Assembly (NCBI GenBank): GCA_023143455.1
Contig: JAGLHT010000025.1
Coordinates: 1 to 32,899 of the forward strand
Direction: 5' to 3'
DNA: 32,899 nt
Origin: Desulfobacterales bacterium
GTDB lineage: Bacteria > Desulfobacterota > Desulfobacteria > Desulfobacterales > Desulfobacteraceae
Shown: positions 24,557-32,899 of the stretch, one piece after another
Position numbering within the stretch: the first letter of the stretch is position 1
How the letters are laid out: the number at the start of each line of letters is the position of its first letter
The notes under the pieces: generated by a model
Databases searched by the model: none
Told to the model about the DNA's origin: nothing
What the model saw: the letters and a program-made list of their open reading frames with translations, nothing else
Made by a program: the position numbers and the translations under genes

Positions 24557-26344
24557 ATGTTTAAAACAAAAAAACTCATATGGCAGATTTTCCCATCTTT
24601 TCTAATCATTACGGTTGTTTCACTTACAATTGTAACCTGGTATTCTTCTGTTTTTTTTAAAAATTTCTTCCTTGAAAATGTTGAAAAAGATTTAACCATT
24701 CGATTAAGCCTTGCCCAAAGAGAAATATCAAAACTAATAGTTACACCTATTAATGAAAAACAAATAAATAATTTAAATGAGCTAATAAAAGAAATAGGGT
24801 CCCAGACTGATACTAGATTTACTGTTATTCAAACTACAGGCAAAGTAATAGGAGATTCTGGTGCGGATATTGCCAAAATAGAGAATCACAAAAATCGACC
24901 TGAAATTCATCTTGCTTTACAGGGGACAAAGGGAATATCAATAAGGTACAGCGATACTATAAATAAAAACATGATGTATATCGCCCTTCCAATTTTCAAA
25001 AATAATGAAATCATTGCTGTCATGAGAGCATCTCTTTCGATTTCAACCGTTGATAAAAAAATAAAATCTATACAAAAACAGATATTTTTTGCTCTCGCCA
25101 TAACATTGATATTTGCCGCAGGGATAAGTCTTTATGTCTCAAAGCGTATAACCAGCCCCATAGAAGAAATGAAAAATGGTGCACAAAAATTTGCAAAGGG
25201 ATATCTTCAACAAAGGTTAGCTGTGCCTGATTCTGAAGAACTTGGTGAACTTGCATCTACAATGAATAATATGGCGGCAAACCTAAATGATAAAATCAAT
25301 GCTGTTGAGAACAGGACAACAGAACTTGAAGCAATTTATTCAAGCATGAAAGAAGGTCTTATAGCCATTGACAAGAATGAAAAAATTATAACAATCAATA
25401 AAGCAGCTGCAAATATTTTTAACTTTTCTATTTCAGAGATAGAACAAAAAAATATCTATGAAGTCTCAAGGAACATAGACCTCCAACACTTTATCAAAAA
25501 AGCTCTATCAACAGATAAGCCCATTGATGAAATTTTAACACTCAATAAAGAGAAAGAAATTATACTTAACATCCATTCAACAGCGATGCATGATACGCAG
25601 AACGATCGCATGGGTACACTTATAATGTTTCATGACATTACAAAAATCAAAATGTTCGAAAATATGCACAAAGAATTTGCAGCAAATGTATCCCATGAGC
25701 TAAAAACACCGTTGACAGCTATCAAAGGCTTCGTTGAAACCCTTCAGGATATGAAATCTGATCCTGATTCCAAAGAAAACACAAAATTCTTACAAATAAT
25801 TGAAAAAAATGTAAATAGAATGACTGCCATTGTCAATGATCTTTTATCTCTATCCCAGCTTGAAATAATACAGAATGATGATAAAATTTTCAGGCAATGT
25901 GATGTTGTTAAGATTATAGACAAAGCAATCATTCAATGCCAGGATCTAAGCGATCAGAAAAAAATAACAATAAATAAAAAATGTCCTGATATACTAATGG
26001 CACCAGTTGATCCTGTTTTGATAGAACAAACACTTATAAATCTTATAGATAATGCAATAAAATATAGTCATGAAAAAACAGAAATTTCAATCCATGCTTT
26101 CAAAGATAATGAAAATATACTTCTTGAGATTAAAGACTCTGGAGTAGGTATAAAAAAAGAACATCTTTCAAAAATATTTAACCGATTTTACAGGGCTGAT
26201 AAAGCACGCAGTCGTGAAACCGGCGGGACAGGACTTGGGCTTGCCATTGTTAAGCATATTGTCATGTATCATAATGGCAGTACTAATGTGACAAGTACCC
26301 CAGGGAAAGGAAGTGCTTTTGAAATCAGACTTCCTTTAGGCTAA
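24557..26344 (+). CDS. phoR: Phosphate regulon sensor histidine kinase PhoR
   Basis: 595 residues from the ATG at 24557; a longer start at 24506 overlaps phoB and lacks a leader. TM1 is at about 9-30, a periplasmic-sized loop of ~140 residues ends near TM2 ('IFFALAITLIFAAGISLYVS'), then HAMP ('KRITSPIEEMKNGAQKFAKG'), PAS ('IYSSMKEGLIAIDKNEKIIT'), HisKA with His380 in 'VSHELKTPLTAIKGF', and HATPase_c ('LIDNAIKYSHEKTEI', 'DSGVGIKKEHLSKIFNRFYR', 'GGTGLGLAIVKHIV'). The large extracytoplasmic loop is typical of Gram-positive and deltaproteobacterial PhoR rather than E. coli PhoR. Its last 20 bases overlap the end of the opposing kinase gene. Confidence 0.93.
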   Translation: MFKTKKLIWQIFPSFLIITVVSLTIVTWYSSVFFKNFFLENVEKDLTIRLSLAQREISKLIVTPINEKQINNLNELIKEIGSQTDTRFTVIQTTGKVIGDSGADIAKIENHKNRPEIHLALQGTKGISIRYSDTINKNMMYIALPIFKNNEIIAVMRASLSISTVDKKIKSIQKQIFFALAITLIFAAGISLYVSKRITSPIEEMKNGAQKFAKGYLQQRLAVPDSEELGELASTMNNMAANLNDKINAVENRTTELEAIYSSMKEGLIAIDKNEKIITINKAAANIFNFSISEIEQKNIYEVSRNIDLQHFIKKALSTDKPIDEILTLNKEKEIILNIHSTAMHDTQNDRMGTLIMFHDITKIKMFENMHKEFAANVSHELKTPLTAIKGFVETLQDMKSDPDSKENTKFLQIIEKNVNRMTAIVNDLLSLSQLEIIQNDDKIFRQCDVVKIIDKAIIQCQDLSDQKKITINKKCPDILMAPVDPVLIEQTLINLIDNAIKYSHEKTEISIHAFKDNENILLEIKDSGVGIKKEHLSKIFNRFYRADKARSRETGGTGLGLAIVKHIVMYHNGSTNVTSTPGKGSAFEIRLPLG

Positions 26345-28076
26345 TTTTTTCTGATGGCAGTTTAATAATAAATTTTGTTCCCTTGCCTATAGTTGACTCA
26401 ACCTCCATACTACCACCATGATCTTCTACAATAATGAGGTATGATACGGAAAGACCTAAGCCTGTTCCCTTACCTACACTCTTTGTTGTAAAAAATGGCT
26501 CAAAAATTCTTTTGCATATTATAGGATCAATCCCTGGTCCATTATCTTCAACCTCAATTTTGACCATGTCTTTATCCTTTAAAATCCGCAGGGTAAACTG
26601 AGGAATTTCAGGTCTTTCTTTTCCATCATGCATTGCCTCAGCACCATTTTTTAAAATATTTAAAAACACTTGCTGAATTTTGCTTTGTTCACAGATAACT
26701 CCAGGTAGTTTTGAGTCATATTCCTTTACAATCTTAATTTCCTTAAAATCAAATTTGTTTTTAAGATCATAATCGCTCTGGGCAAGTTCAATTGTTTTAT
26801 CAAGTACACAATCAATATTTTGTACAGATTTATTTGAATCAGTATCACTTTGTCTGACAAACGCGAGCATATTCTGAATGATAATTGCTGCTCGATATCC
26901 AGTTTCTCGTATAATCTCAAGCTGGTCTAAAATCCCTCTTTTATCCATATATTTTTTTATGGATTCCATTGTTGTGCCTGCTTCTAAAGCAGCTTTATCA
27001 TTAGCAGGGATATTTTTTGTAAGGCGTGATTGAATAACTTGTGCATTTTGTATCATCCCAGCCAGAGGATTGTTTATTTCATGTGCCATACCAGCGGCCA
27101 GACCACCTACAGAAAGCATTTTTTCTGATTGTATCATCATCTTTTCAAGGCGCACTTGATTACTAACGTCATCTATGTGCACAACTACTCCTTCAACACC
27201 ATTTGTAACAAAAGGGTAAATTGTAATATCTTCATACAAATTTTTATCATCAAATCTGCGGGAAACTTTTTTATCTTCCTGGGTCTTACCATCTTTTATA
27301 GCTTTCTGAATCTTTTCCATCACAATTCCCAAATGTGGAAAAGCTCTAATAATATCCTTACCTTGAGCATGTTTTGCCAAAATACCGGTTTTAATTTCAG
27401 CCTGGCTATTCCATTGGGTAATTTTACATTTTTCATCAAGTCCAATCAAAACTGAAGGCATGGAATTGATAATATTTGAAAGATAATTTTGAAGGTGGCG
27501 AAGTTCTTTTTCAATTTTTTTACGCTGGGTAATATCATCCTTTAGAGCTTTTTCTGCTAAAGTCCGATCAGTGACATCCTGCAATGTCTCTATTGCACCC
27601 AGAATGTTTCCCTGATCATCAGTCATGGGGCAAGCTGTTACAAAAAGCCATTTTCCTTTTTCACCAAACTTTTTAAAAAAATCCAGTGATTCAAATGCAC
27701 CCTGTTTTAAGGCACATTTATCCATTGTGGTATACTCAGAATTATCTTTATAATAATCCCAGAACTCTTTTTTGTCAGCCCTTTCTACAATCAGATCAGC
27801 CATAACCGGACGTTTATCTTTATAAAATGCTTTCCATGGGTCAGTTGTCCCAACAACATCTCCTGCTTTTAAACCGGTCAATTTTGATAATGCGTTATTC
27901 CAAAATTTTACCACATGGTTATTATCTATGACAAACATTGGTACAGGACTGCCCTCCAATATGTTTATCAGTATTGGTTCATGCTGCGTTTTATCTTCAG
28001 ACTCATATTGTCCAATTTTTTTTTCCAATACTTTTATCTGGTTTTCTAGTTCTTCATATGATGGTTTTTTTGGCAT
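26325..28076 (-). CDS. Soluble PAS-PAS sensor histidine kinase
   Basis: 583 residues from the ATG at 28076 with AAGGAAA upstream; an in-frame start at 28097 is less likely. The opening '[20 protein letters not shown]' is a coiled-coil leader seen in many deltaproteobacterial kinases. Two PAS domains follow ('[20 protein letters not shown]'; '[20 protein letters not shown]'), then HisKA with His332 in '[14 protein letters not shown]', and a full HATPase_c ('[14 protein letters not shown]', '[20 protein letters not shown]', '[12 protein letters not shown]'). No membrane segment is seen, so it senses a cytosolic cue such as redox state. No cognate regulator gene adjoins it. The HPLKTPL-free 'HEINNPLAG' H-box is the NtrB-like subclass. 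Confidence 0.93.
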   Translation of the reverse strand: MPKKPSYEELENQIKVLEKKIGQYESEDKTQHEPILINILEGSPVPMFVIDNNHVVKFWNNALSKLTGLKAGDVVGTTDPWKAFYKDKRPVMADLIVERADKKEFWDYYKDNSEYTTMDKCALKQGAFESLDFFKKFGEKGKWLFVTACPMTDDQGNILGAIETLQDVTDRTLAEKALKDDITQRKKIEKELRHLQNYLSNIINSMPSVLIGLDEKCKITQWNSQAEIKTGILAKHAQGKDIIRAFPHLGIVMEKIQKAIKDGKTQEDKKVSRRFDDKNLYEDITIYPFVTNGVEGVVVHIDDVSNQVRLEKMMIQSEKMLSVGGLAAGMAHEINNPLAGMIQNAQVIQSRLTKNIPANDKAALEAGTTMESIKKYMDKRGILDQLEIIRETGYRAAIIIQNMLAFVRQSDTDSNKSVQNIDCVLDKTIELAQSDYDLKNKFDFKEIKIVKEYDSKLPGVICEQSKIQQVFLNILKNGAEAMHDGKERPEIPQFTLRILKDKDMVKIEVEDNGPGIDPIICKRIFEPFFTTKSVGKGTGLGLSVSYLIIVEDHGGSMEVESTIGKGTKFIIKLPSEKISLKEV

Positions 28077-28106
28077 GGGTATTTCCTTTGCTTTCATTGC
28101 CTAAAA

Positions 28107-28946
28107 TCAAAATAGAATGGAATATGCATTGCCCATTATAATCTTCTCTTTATCCAGACTTGAAATCCCTGATTTTTCAATATCTTTAATATATCTATCA
28201 GGTTTCAACAATGGATAATCTGTTCCCAGGAGTACTTTATCAATAATACCTGTATCAACAGCAAGTTTATATATTGATGGATCATATAAAAAAGGAGAAG
28301 CTGCTGTATCAAACCAGACATTTTTTAAAACAGTTTTAACCTCTTTTTTCATAATATTATAAAAGAACACTCCCCCGCCCCAATGAGCAAACACAAGTTT
28401 ATTGTCAGGAAATGCTTTTGCGAGATTATATATTTGCTCAAGAGTAACAGGCGTTTTTCCAGGATATTTATGCCCCACAGGTTCATTTGTATGAATCATA
28501 CATGGCAGATTCCCAAAATCTCTCAATATTCCCATAATTGGCTCAAGACAAGATATGGCTTTTTCATCAATGCCACTTAAATAAAATGCCAGCTCTCCAA
28601 CGCCTGAAAGTCCGGCACTCAAACACCTTTTTGCTTCTTCGGGTGCCCCTTTAGATAAAGCATCAAAACATGCAAAACCTTTAAGTCTGTCAGGATATTT
28701 TGCAACTGACTGGATAATATAATCATTATTTTCCCTTGCAAGGTCATCATCCCTCCAAGGAAACCCAAGGACAACAGAAATCTCTACGTTTTGTTCATCC
28801 ATTGTTTTTATAAGACTTTCAACACCAGCTATTTCAGCTTTTGGTGAATTATAAAGCAATTTAAATTCAGGCTCATTGAAAAAAAAATGTTCCCGCTCTT
28901 TTTGCACTTTTTCATGGAAAATATGTGTATGAAAATCTATCAACAT
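28107..28946 (-). CDS. Amidohydrolase family metal-dependent hydrolase (TIM barrel)
   Basis: 279 residues of the amidohydrolase-2 (ACMSD/TatD-like) type. The metal site is visible as 'LIDFHTHIFHEK' (His6, His8), a mid-barrel His in 'MIHTNEPVGHKYPG', 'LVFAHWGGGVFFYN' and the final Asp in 'VLLGTDYPLLKPDRYI'. Members hydrolyse or decarboxylate cyclic amides and aromatic acids; the substrate is not readable. An AAGGAT site precedes the ATG. It lies 31 bases upstream of the kinase gene in the same direction and could be co-transcribed with it. It is divergent from the tetrapyrrole operon. Confidence 0.88.
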   Translation of the reverse strand: MLIDFHTHIFHEKVQKEREHFFFNEPEFKLLYNSPKAEIAGVESLIKTMDEQNVEISVVLGFPWRDDDLARENNDYIIQSVAKYPDRLKGFACFDALSKGAPEEAKRCLSAGLSGVGELAFYLSGIDEKAISCLEPIMGILRDFGNLPCMIHTNEPVGHKYPGKTPVTLEQIYNLAKAFPDNKLVFAHWGGGVFFYNIMKKEVKTVLKNVWFDTAASPFLYDPSIYKLAVDTGIIDKVLLGTDYPLLKPDRYIKDIEKSGISSLDKEKIIMGNAYSILF

Positions 28947-29054
28947 TTTATATCCTTATAAGCCCTATTCGTTTTAAATAATGACCAAATTAAAAATGAT
29001 TATAGCCCATCAACAGTTTTTAGGAAAGATTTGATGTCCCCATGTTGCATAAGA

Positions 29055-29085
29055 TTGAAAATAGTTTCAAATTAATATATATAAT
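29055..29085 (+). promoter_or_regulatory. Candidate promoter and operator of the tetrapyrrole operon
   Basis: TTGAAA (29055-29060) and TATAAT (29080-29085) are spaced 19 bases apart; an overlapping TATATA gives 17. The -35 element is also the left arm of an exact inverted repeat TTGAAA-ATAG-TTTCAA (29055-29070), a likely binding place for a repressor or activator. The first gene starts 37 bases downstream of the -10. Confidence 0.4.
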
Positions 29086-29121
29086 AGATCTTTATTAACA
29101 AAATAACTGACTGATAAGTAT

Positions 29122-29787
29122 ATGAAATATTATCCAATCAACCTTAATGTTAAAAATAAAAACTGCCTGTGTGTGGGTGGTGGTTCAGTGGGTGCAAGAA
29201 AAGCCTCTACGTTAATCAGGTGTGGAGCAGCAACAACGGTTATTAGTCAAGAGTTTTCCTCTGGGTTTGATAATCTTGAAAAACAAGGAGTCACTCTTTT
29301 AAAAAAAAAGTATAATGAAGATGACCTTAAAAATATCTTCCTTGTTATTGGAGCTACAAACAATTGGGAGCTAAATCTTGAAATCAGCAGCCATGCAAAA
29401 AAACAAGGAATCCTTTGCAATATTGCTGATAATCTGGAAGCGAGTGACTTTATTCTGCCCTCAATAGTTAACAGAGATGATCTTTTAATAACCATATCAA
29501 CAACTGGTAAAAGTCCTGCCCTTGCAAAAAAAATTAAAGAAGACCTGGGGCATGCATTCGGGAGTGAATATGCTGATTTTCTTTATATTATAGGAAAAAT
29601 CAGAAAAAAACTACTTTCACAAAAGCATGCACCCCATGAACATAAAATAATATTTCAAAAACTTATTAATAGTGAATTACTTGAAGCAATCAAAGATAAA
29701 GATTATGAAAAAACAAATAATCTTCTCCATGAATTACTCGGAAAGGGCTACACCTATAAAAACCTTATTTCAGGAGATACACAATGA
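29122..29787 (+). CDS. Precorrin-2 dehydrogenase / sirohydrochlorin ferrochelatase (Met8/CysG N-terminal type)
   Basis: 221 residues, matching the stand-alone Met8/SirC family. The NAD-binding turn is 'LCVGGGSVGARKASTLIRCG', followed by 'LVIGATNNWELNLEISSHAK', 'CNIADNLEASDFILPSIVNR' and the active-site region 'ITISTTGKSPALAKKIKEDL'. It oxidises precorrin-2 to sirohydrochlorin and may insert iron to give siroheme, the cofactor of sulfite reductase and the entry to the alternative (siroheme) heme route of sulfate reducers. Its stop overlaps the start of the next gene (ATGA). Whether it also chelates iron cannot be decided from sequence alone. Confidence 0.92.
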   Translation: MKYYPINLNVKNKNCLCVGGGSVGARKASTLIRCGAATTVISQEFSSGFDNLEKQGVTLLKKKYNEDDLKNIFLVIGATNNWELNLEISSHAKKQGILCNIADNLEASDFILPSIVNRDDLLITISTTGKSPALAKKIKEDLGHAFGSEYADFLYIIGKIRKKLLSQKHAPHEHKIIFQKLINSELLEAIKDKDYEKTNNLLHELLGKGYTYKNLISGDTQ

Positions 29788-30626
29788 CCATCCAAATTTC
29801 TGAAAATATAAATATGCTTCTCTATTTTGTCACTTTTTTATATATTTCTAGCATGTCAGGCTACATTCTTTATCTTTTTAAACAAAAAGATAAGATTGAA
29901 AAGACTGCTTTGTTTTTAATGGGCGCTGGATTTTTATTCCATTTTATATCTTTAATAATTGAATCATTTTTTGCGGGCACACTGCCTGCTCACACTATGG
30001 GGCAGAACCTTTCAATTGCAGCATTATCTCTTTCCGGAGCCTTTATATTTTTTAGATATCGTTCAAAATTAAAGATACTTGGAGTTTTTGCTTCTCCTCT
30101 TACTGTCTTTATTATGATAGCAGCCCTTGTTACCCCTGCATCCCCCGGAAAAGAAATTACTGCTATCAAAAGTATCTGGATAGTCTCTCATATTAGTCTT
30201 ATTTTTATTGGCGAAGCAGCACTTGCATTGGCTTGTGGAGCTGGAATTTTATACCTTATTCAGGAAAGGGGAATAAAAAAGAAAAAAACCGGATTCTTCT
30301 ACCGACGGCTCCCATCCCTTGATTTGCTGGATTACACAAGCTACCTCTGCATAGTGACCGGATTTACAATGCTCACCTTTGGACTTGTAACAGGTTTTAT
30401 ATATGCAAAATCAATATGGGGAAGTTTCTGGAGGTGGGATCCTAAAGAAATCTGGTCTGTGGCAACATGGCTTTTTTATGCCGCACTTTTACACTTCCGC
30501 CTGGTTTCAGGATGGCAAGGTAAAAAGTCTGCAATAATGACTATAATAGGATTTGCTGCGCTCCTTTTTACATTTCTTGGAGTCAACCTCTTTATTGGAA
30601 GTCATCATCAAATTTTTACAAAATAG
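29784..30626 (+). CDS. CcsA/ResC-like cytochrome c assembly or HemX-type membrane protein
   Basis: 280 residues with eight hydrophobic segments. The tryptophan-rich WWD motif is present as 'GSFWRWDPKEIWSVATWLFY', which in CcsA/CcmC/CcmF proteins holds heme at the outer face of the membrane; conserved His residues are found in 'SHISLIFIGEAALALA', 'ALLHFRLVSGW' and 'GSHHQIF'. In many bacteria this gene precedes hemA and is named hemX, where it modulates HemA level. Translation is probably coupled to the upstream dehydrogenase by the ATGA overlap, with GGAGAT as ribosome-binding site. A CcsB partner is not in the window, which makes the HemX-like role somewhat more likely. Confidence 0.88.
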   Translation: MTIQISENINMLLYFVTFLYISSMSGYILYLFKQKDKIEKTALFLMGAGFLFHFISLIIESFFAGTLPAHTMGQNLSIAALSLSGAFIFFRYRSKLKILGVFASPLTVFIMIAALVTPASPGKEITAIKSIWIVSHISLIFIGEAALALACGAGILYLIQERGIKKKKTGFFYRRLPSLDLLDYTSYLCIVTGFTMLTFGLVTGFIYAKSIWGSFWRWDPKEIWSVATWLFYAALLHFRLVSGWQGKKSAIMTIIGFAALLFTFLGVNLFIGSHHQIFTK

Positions 30627-30664
30627 TATTGAATAATTATTTGGATTTATAAAGAAAGTTTAGA

Positions 30665-31960
30665 ATGATCAAAGGAACAATGCCAGAAATAATACTTATC
30701 GGCGCAAACCATAAAACTGCTTCAATAGAGTTAAGAGAATGTTTAACTTTTTCAGATGATGAAATAGTTCAGGCTCTTGAACAACTAAAGCAAAAAGAAA
30801 ATATCAGGGAAGTATTTCTTTTCTCCACTTGTAATAGAACAGAGGTTCTATTCATTCCAAATGGAGAAAATAATATAGAAACAATTAAAAATTTCCTGGC
30901 TGAATTTAAAAATATTGCACTGACTCAATTTGAAGATTCACTTTATATTTACAAAGGTAGCGATGCCATAAACCACCTTTTCAATGTTGCCTCAAGTCTT
31001 GACTCCATGGTTATTGGAGAGCCACAAATACTAGGGCAGGTAAAAGCTGCTTTTAAAACAGCAACCAAAAACAATTCATCAGGAGTTATTCTAAACAGGC
31101 TTTTACATAAGACATTCAGTATTGCAAAAAGAGTCAGAAAAGAGACCGGTATAGGTGATAATGCAGTCTCGATAAGTTATGCAGCAGTAGAACTTGCTGG
31201 TAAAATATTTAGTGATCTATCCACAAAAAGTGTAATGCTGATAGGTACTGGTGAAATGGCAGAGCTTGCTGTGGAACACCTTTTATCCAAAAATGTTAAA
31301 AAAATCATTGTTGCCAATAGAACATTTGAAAATGCAGTGAATTTAGCAGAAAAATTTTATGGTCAACCTGTAAAATTAGAAGAGATGGAACAAATGCTCC
31401 AGGAAGTGGATATTGTCATAAGCTCCACTGGCGCAACTCAATATATCCTGACTCAGTCTCAGGTTAAAGAAGTCATGCGCACAAGAAAAAACCGCCCTCT
31501 TTTTTTCATAGATATTGCACTGCCGAGGGATATTGACCCTGATGTAAACAAAATCAACAACACATACCTGTATGATATTGACGACCTTCAAAATATTGTA
31601 AATGAAAATATTGGTAAAAGAGAAAAAGAGACTGTAAAAGCCCAAAGACTTATTGAGGAAGCTGTTATTAAATTCAACAAATGGCTTAAAGACCTTGAAG
31701 TTGTTCCAACAATTATAGCAGTTAAAGAAAAAATAGAAAAAATAACTGAGATTGAAACTGAAAAAACACTTTCAACAATGAATCATCTCTCCAAAAAAGA
31801 CACTGAAGCCATAAAAAGAATGACAAAAGCGATTGCAACCAGGATAATGCATGATCCCATTCGGTTTTTAAAAGAACCCGGAGCACACCGAGAGAACCCT
31901 TTTTATCTTAATGCTGCAAGACAAATTTTTGATCTCGATTTAAATGATAAAGAAAAATAG
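30665..31960 (+). CDS. hemA: Glutamyl-tRNA reductase
   Basis: 431 residues. It reduces glutamyl-tRNA to glutamate-1-semialdehyde, the first committed step of tetrapyrrole synthesis. The catalytic Cys56 is in 'FSTCNRTEVLF'; other landmarks are 'IGANHKTASIELRE', 'SSLDSMVIGEPQILGQVKAA', the NADPH site 'MLIGTGEMAELAVEHL' and 'FIDIALPRDIDPDVN'. The C-terminal dimerisation helices are complete. The start may instead be the ATG at 30680 (MPEIILIG), since AAAGGA lies 3 bases before it; the usual family start agrees with that. It is the last gene of the tetrapyrrole operon. Confidence 0.96.
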   Translation: MIKGTMPEIILIGANHKTASIELRECLTFSDDEIVQALEQLKQKENIREVFLFSTCNRTEVLFIPNGENNIETIKNFLAEFKNIALTQFEDSLYIYKGSDAINHLFNVASSLDSMVIGEPQILGQVKAAFKTATKNNSSGVILNRLLHKTFSIAKRVRKETGIGDNAVSISYAAVELAGKIFSDLSTKSVMLIGTGEMAELAVEHLLSKNVKKIIVANRTFENAVNLAEKFYGQPVKLEEMEQMLQEVDIVISSTGATQYILTQSQVKEVMRTRKNRPLFFIDIALPRDIDPDVNKINNTYLYDIDDLQNIVNENIGKREKETVKAQRLIEEAVIKFNKWLKDLEVVPTIIAVKEKIEKITEIETEKTLSTMNHLSKKDTEAIKRMTKAIATRIMHDPIRFLKEPGAHRENPFYLNAARQIFDLDLNDKEK

Positions 31961-32386
31961 CAAAAGTAATAAACTGACTATTTGCTTTAAGAAATCTTAG
32001 TTTCCACATAACATATTTTGATGCATTGGTTTGACCCCTCACTTGTACTGAATTGTTTTACGACATTTTCACGCCGCGGATAACATTCAAGTCCTGTCAA
32101 CGGCAAAGCTTAAAATTTAATCAATAAATTAAGAGTTAAAGATACTATTTGAATTGCTGAATTTTCAAACTCGCAACATAATGCAAGTTATGTTTGAGTT
32201 TCTTCCATTTTGAAAAACTAAGAAATGTTCAATAATTTTCATAATATAAATAACGCAATCAAGATTCTATTTACTTCCAATATTTTTTTTGATACTGAAT
32301 TAATAAAGAAAGTGTATCGATAATTATAATCACTTACCATTTTTTATTGCTGAAAATAATTAATAGATTATAGGGAGACATATTTG
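31961..32386. other. 426-base gap without a supported gene
   Basis: No ORF here looks like a known protein. The middle part (about 32020-32115) is richer in G+C than its surroundings. On the minus strand it holds a 39-codon reading frame (32106 to 31987, TTG start) with arginine codons unlike the AT-rich neighbours; it may be a relic. A hairpin lies at 32167-32201. The last 180 bases are very AT-rich and probably contain the promoter of the lipoprotein gene. Confidence 0.6.
32167..32201. repeat. Inverted repeat / hairpin in the gap
   Basis: AAACTC (32167-32172) with AACATAA (32175-32181) pairs with TTATGTT (32188-32194) and GAGTTT (32196-32201) around a TGCAAG loop. It gives a 13-bp stem with one small internal bulge (GC opposite T). 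No T-run follows, so it is not a standard terminator. Confidence 0.45.
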
Positions 32387-32881
32387 ATGAAAAAATTATT
32401 AATATTCTTAATGTGTTTATTTTTAACTAGTTGCGCATCTATGCAACCAGTTGTCAACGTTGATGATCAAAATATGTTTGAATCAAAAAACCCTAACCTT
32501 AAACTTTTAATAGATAAAGACCTTAAGTATTTAGGAGAGTTTAAATATCTCAAAAAAGGGAACGGCTTTGTATATGATAAAGAGTATCATAATTTCAATG
32601 CTGGATCAAAAAAGTATTTATTTGTAATAATTTGTAGAATTCCTACAGGTAGTTCATTCCATTGGCTTCCAATCAATTTGAAAGAGGGTGAAAAAGGAGT
32701 TATTTCACAGTATAAAACTGTTAAATTAGCAGGAAAGCATTGGAAACCGTTTTTACAGCTCATTAATCCAGGTGTTGAAGAAACAGATTTCTTTAGTTCA
32801 AAAAATATAACTATTGATCAATACTACCTTTCAAAAAATTATGTCCGTAATATCACTGAAAAAATTCAAGTATATGTGTAA
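32387..32881 (+). CDS. Small putative outer-membrane or periplasmic lipoprotein
   Basis: 164 residues from the ATG at 32387, with GGGAGA 9 bases upstream. The leader 'MKKLLIFLMCLFLTSCASM' ends in a lipobox (LTSC), so Cys16 should be lipidated. The mature part has mixed alpha/beta character ('NLKLLIDKDLKYLGEFKYLK', 'KYLFVIICRIPTGSSFHWLP', 'TIDQYYLSKNYVRNITEKIQ') and no domain that I recognise. It ends 18 bases before the window edge, so the neighbours that could hint at its role are not visible. Confidence 0.8.
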   Translation: MKKLLIFLMCLFLTSCASMQPVVNVDDQNMFESKNPNLKLLIDKDLKYLGEFKYLKKGNGFVYDKEYHNFNAGSKKYLFVIICRIPTGSSFHWLPINLKEGEKGVISQYKTVKLAGKHWKPFLQLINPGVEETDFFSSKNITIDQYYLSKNYVRNITEKIQVYV

Positions 32882-32899
32882 ATATTCGGTCAAGCACTT

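Noticed and set aside
32020-32115. attC site or insertion-sequence end
   Set aside because: The GC-richer stretch lacks paired R/L core sites, terminal inverted repeats and target duplication that I could see.
1-32899. CRISPR arrays, tRNA or rRNA genes, classic riboswitches
   Set aside because: I saw no regularly spaced repeats, cloverleaf-like segments with conserved TTCGA arms, or conserved riboswitch cores in the intergenic regions.

Overview
This is an AT-rich (roughly one third G+C by eye) bacterial chromosome segment, densely packed with genes on both strands. Several things point to a Desulfobacterota (Desulfobacteraceae-like, sulfate-reducer type) host. Two-component genes are abundant, including PAS histidine kinases of the '[16 protein letters not shown]' N-terminus type. 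A precorrin-2 dehydrogenase, CcsA/HemX-like protein and HemA run together, and there is a DUF362 protein with two 4Fe-4S clusters. This is an inference from gene content and style, not a database result. I saw no rRNA, tRNA, CRISPR array or intact insertion sequence.

Layout. 1-1688 (minus): the first codons of an ABC-F ATPase, an orphan NrtA/SsuA-like binding protein without a signal peptide, and a YdiI-like hotdog thioesterase, which is divergent from a long-chain acyl-CoA ligase (1877-3661). 3712-6293 (minus): a DUF4124/retropepsin-like periplasmic protease followed by a decayed hybrid histidine kinase. 6431-9317 (plus): a DUF362 ferredoxin-type protein, then an ECF sigma factor, a zinc-binding anti-sigma factor and a Spy/CpxP-like periplasmic protein. 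9356-9874 is a small gene graveyard: the tail of a histidine kinase and two ends of a LivJ-type binding protein, lying downstream of an intact fumarylacetoacetate-hydrolase-family gene. 10811-15731: rhomboid protease, dapF, rnd and thrS. 15726-17744: a receiver-only regulator divergent from an Hpt protein and a receiver-PP2C phosphatase. 17773-26344: a phosphate block, with a Na/Pi cotransporter divergent from pstS-pstC-pstA-pstB-phoU-phoB-phoR. 26325-28946 (minus): a PAS histidine kinase and an amidohydrolase. 29122-31960 (plus): precorrin-2 dehydrogenase, CcsA/HemX-like protein and hemA. 31961-32386 has no convincing gene. A small lipoprotein gene closes the window.

How the genes work together. 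The phosphate block is the most coherent unit: a high-affinity ABC importer, its PhoU/PhoR/PhoB control circuit, and a divergent low-affinity Na-coupled carrier with its own PhoU-like tail. They share a 269-base control region that holds CTAA motifs at 11-bp phase (a candidate Pho box) and a separate palindrome near the carrier gene. The ECF trio looks like a self-contained envelope-stress sensor, with a candidate ECF-type promoter before the sigma gene. The tetrapyrrole trio fits siroheme/heme supply for sulfite reductase and cytochromes.

The clearest unusual signal is gene decay by precise internal deletions. The hybrid kinase lacks a start codon, its phospho-acceptor H-box and its ATP-lid boxes, and carries an in-frame TGA, while its receiver domain is preserved. 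A few kilobases away another kinase and a LivJ-type protein are reduced to end fragments. I did not find a wholly new multi-gene system that I could defend. The best candidates for novelty are the Pho-box-like repeats, the orphan cytosolic binding protein, and the local Hpt/REC/REC-PP2C relay.
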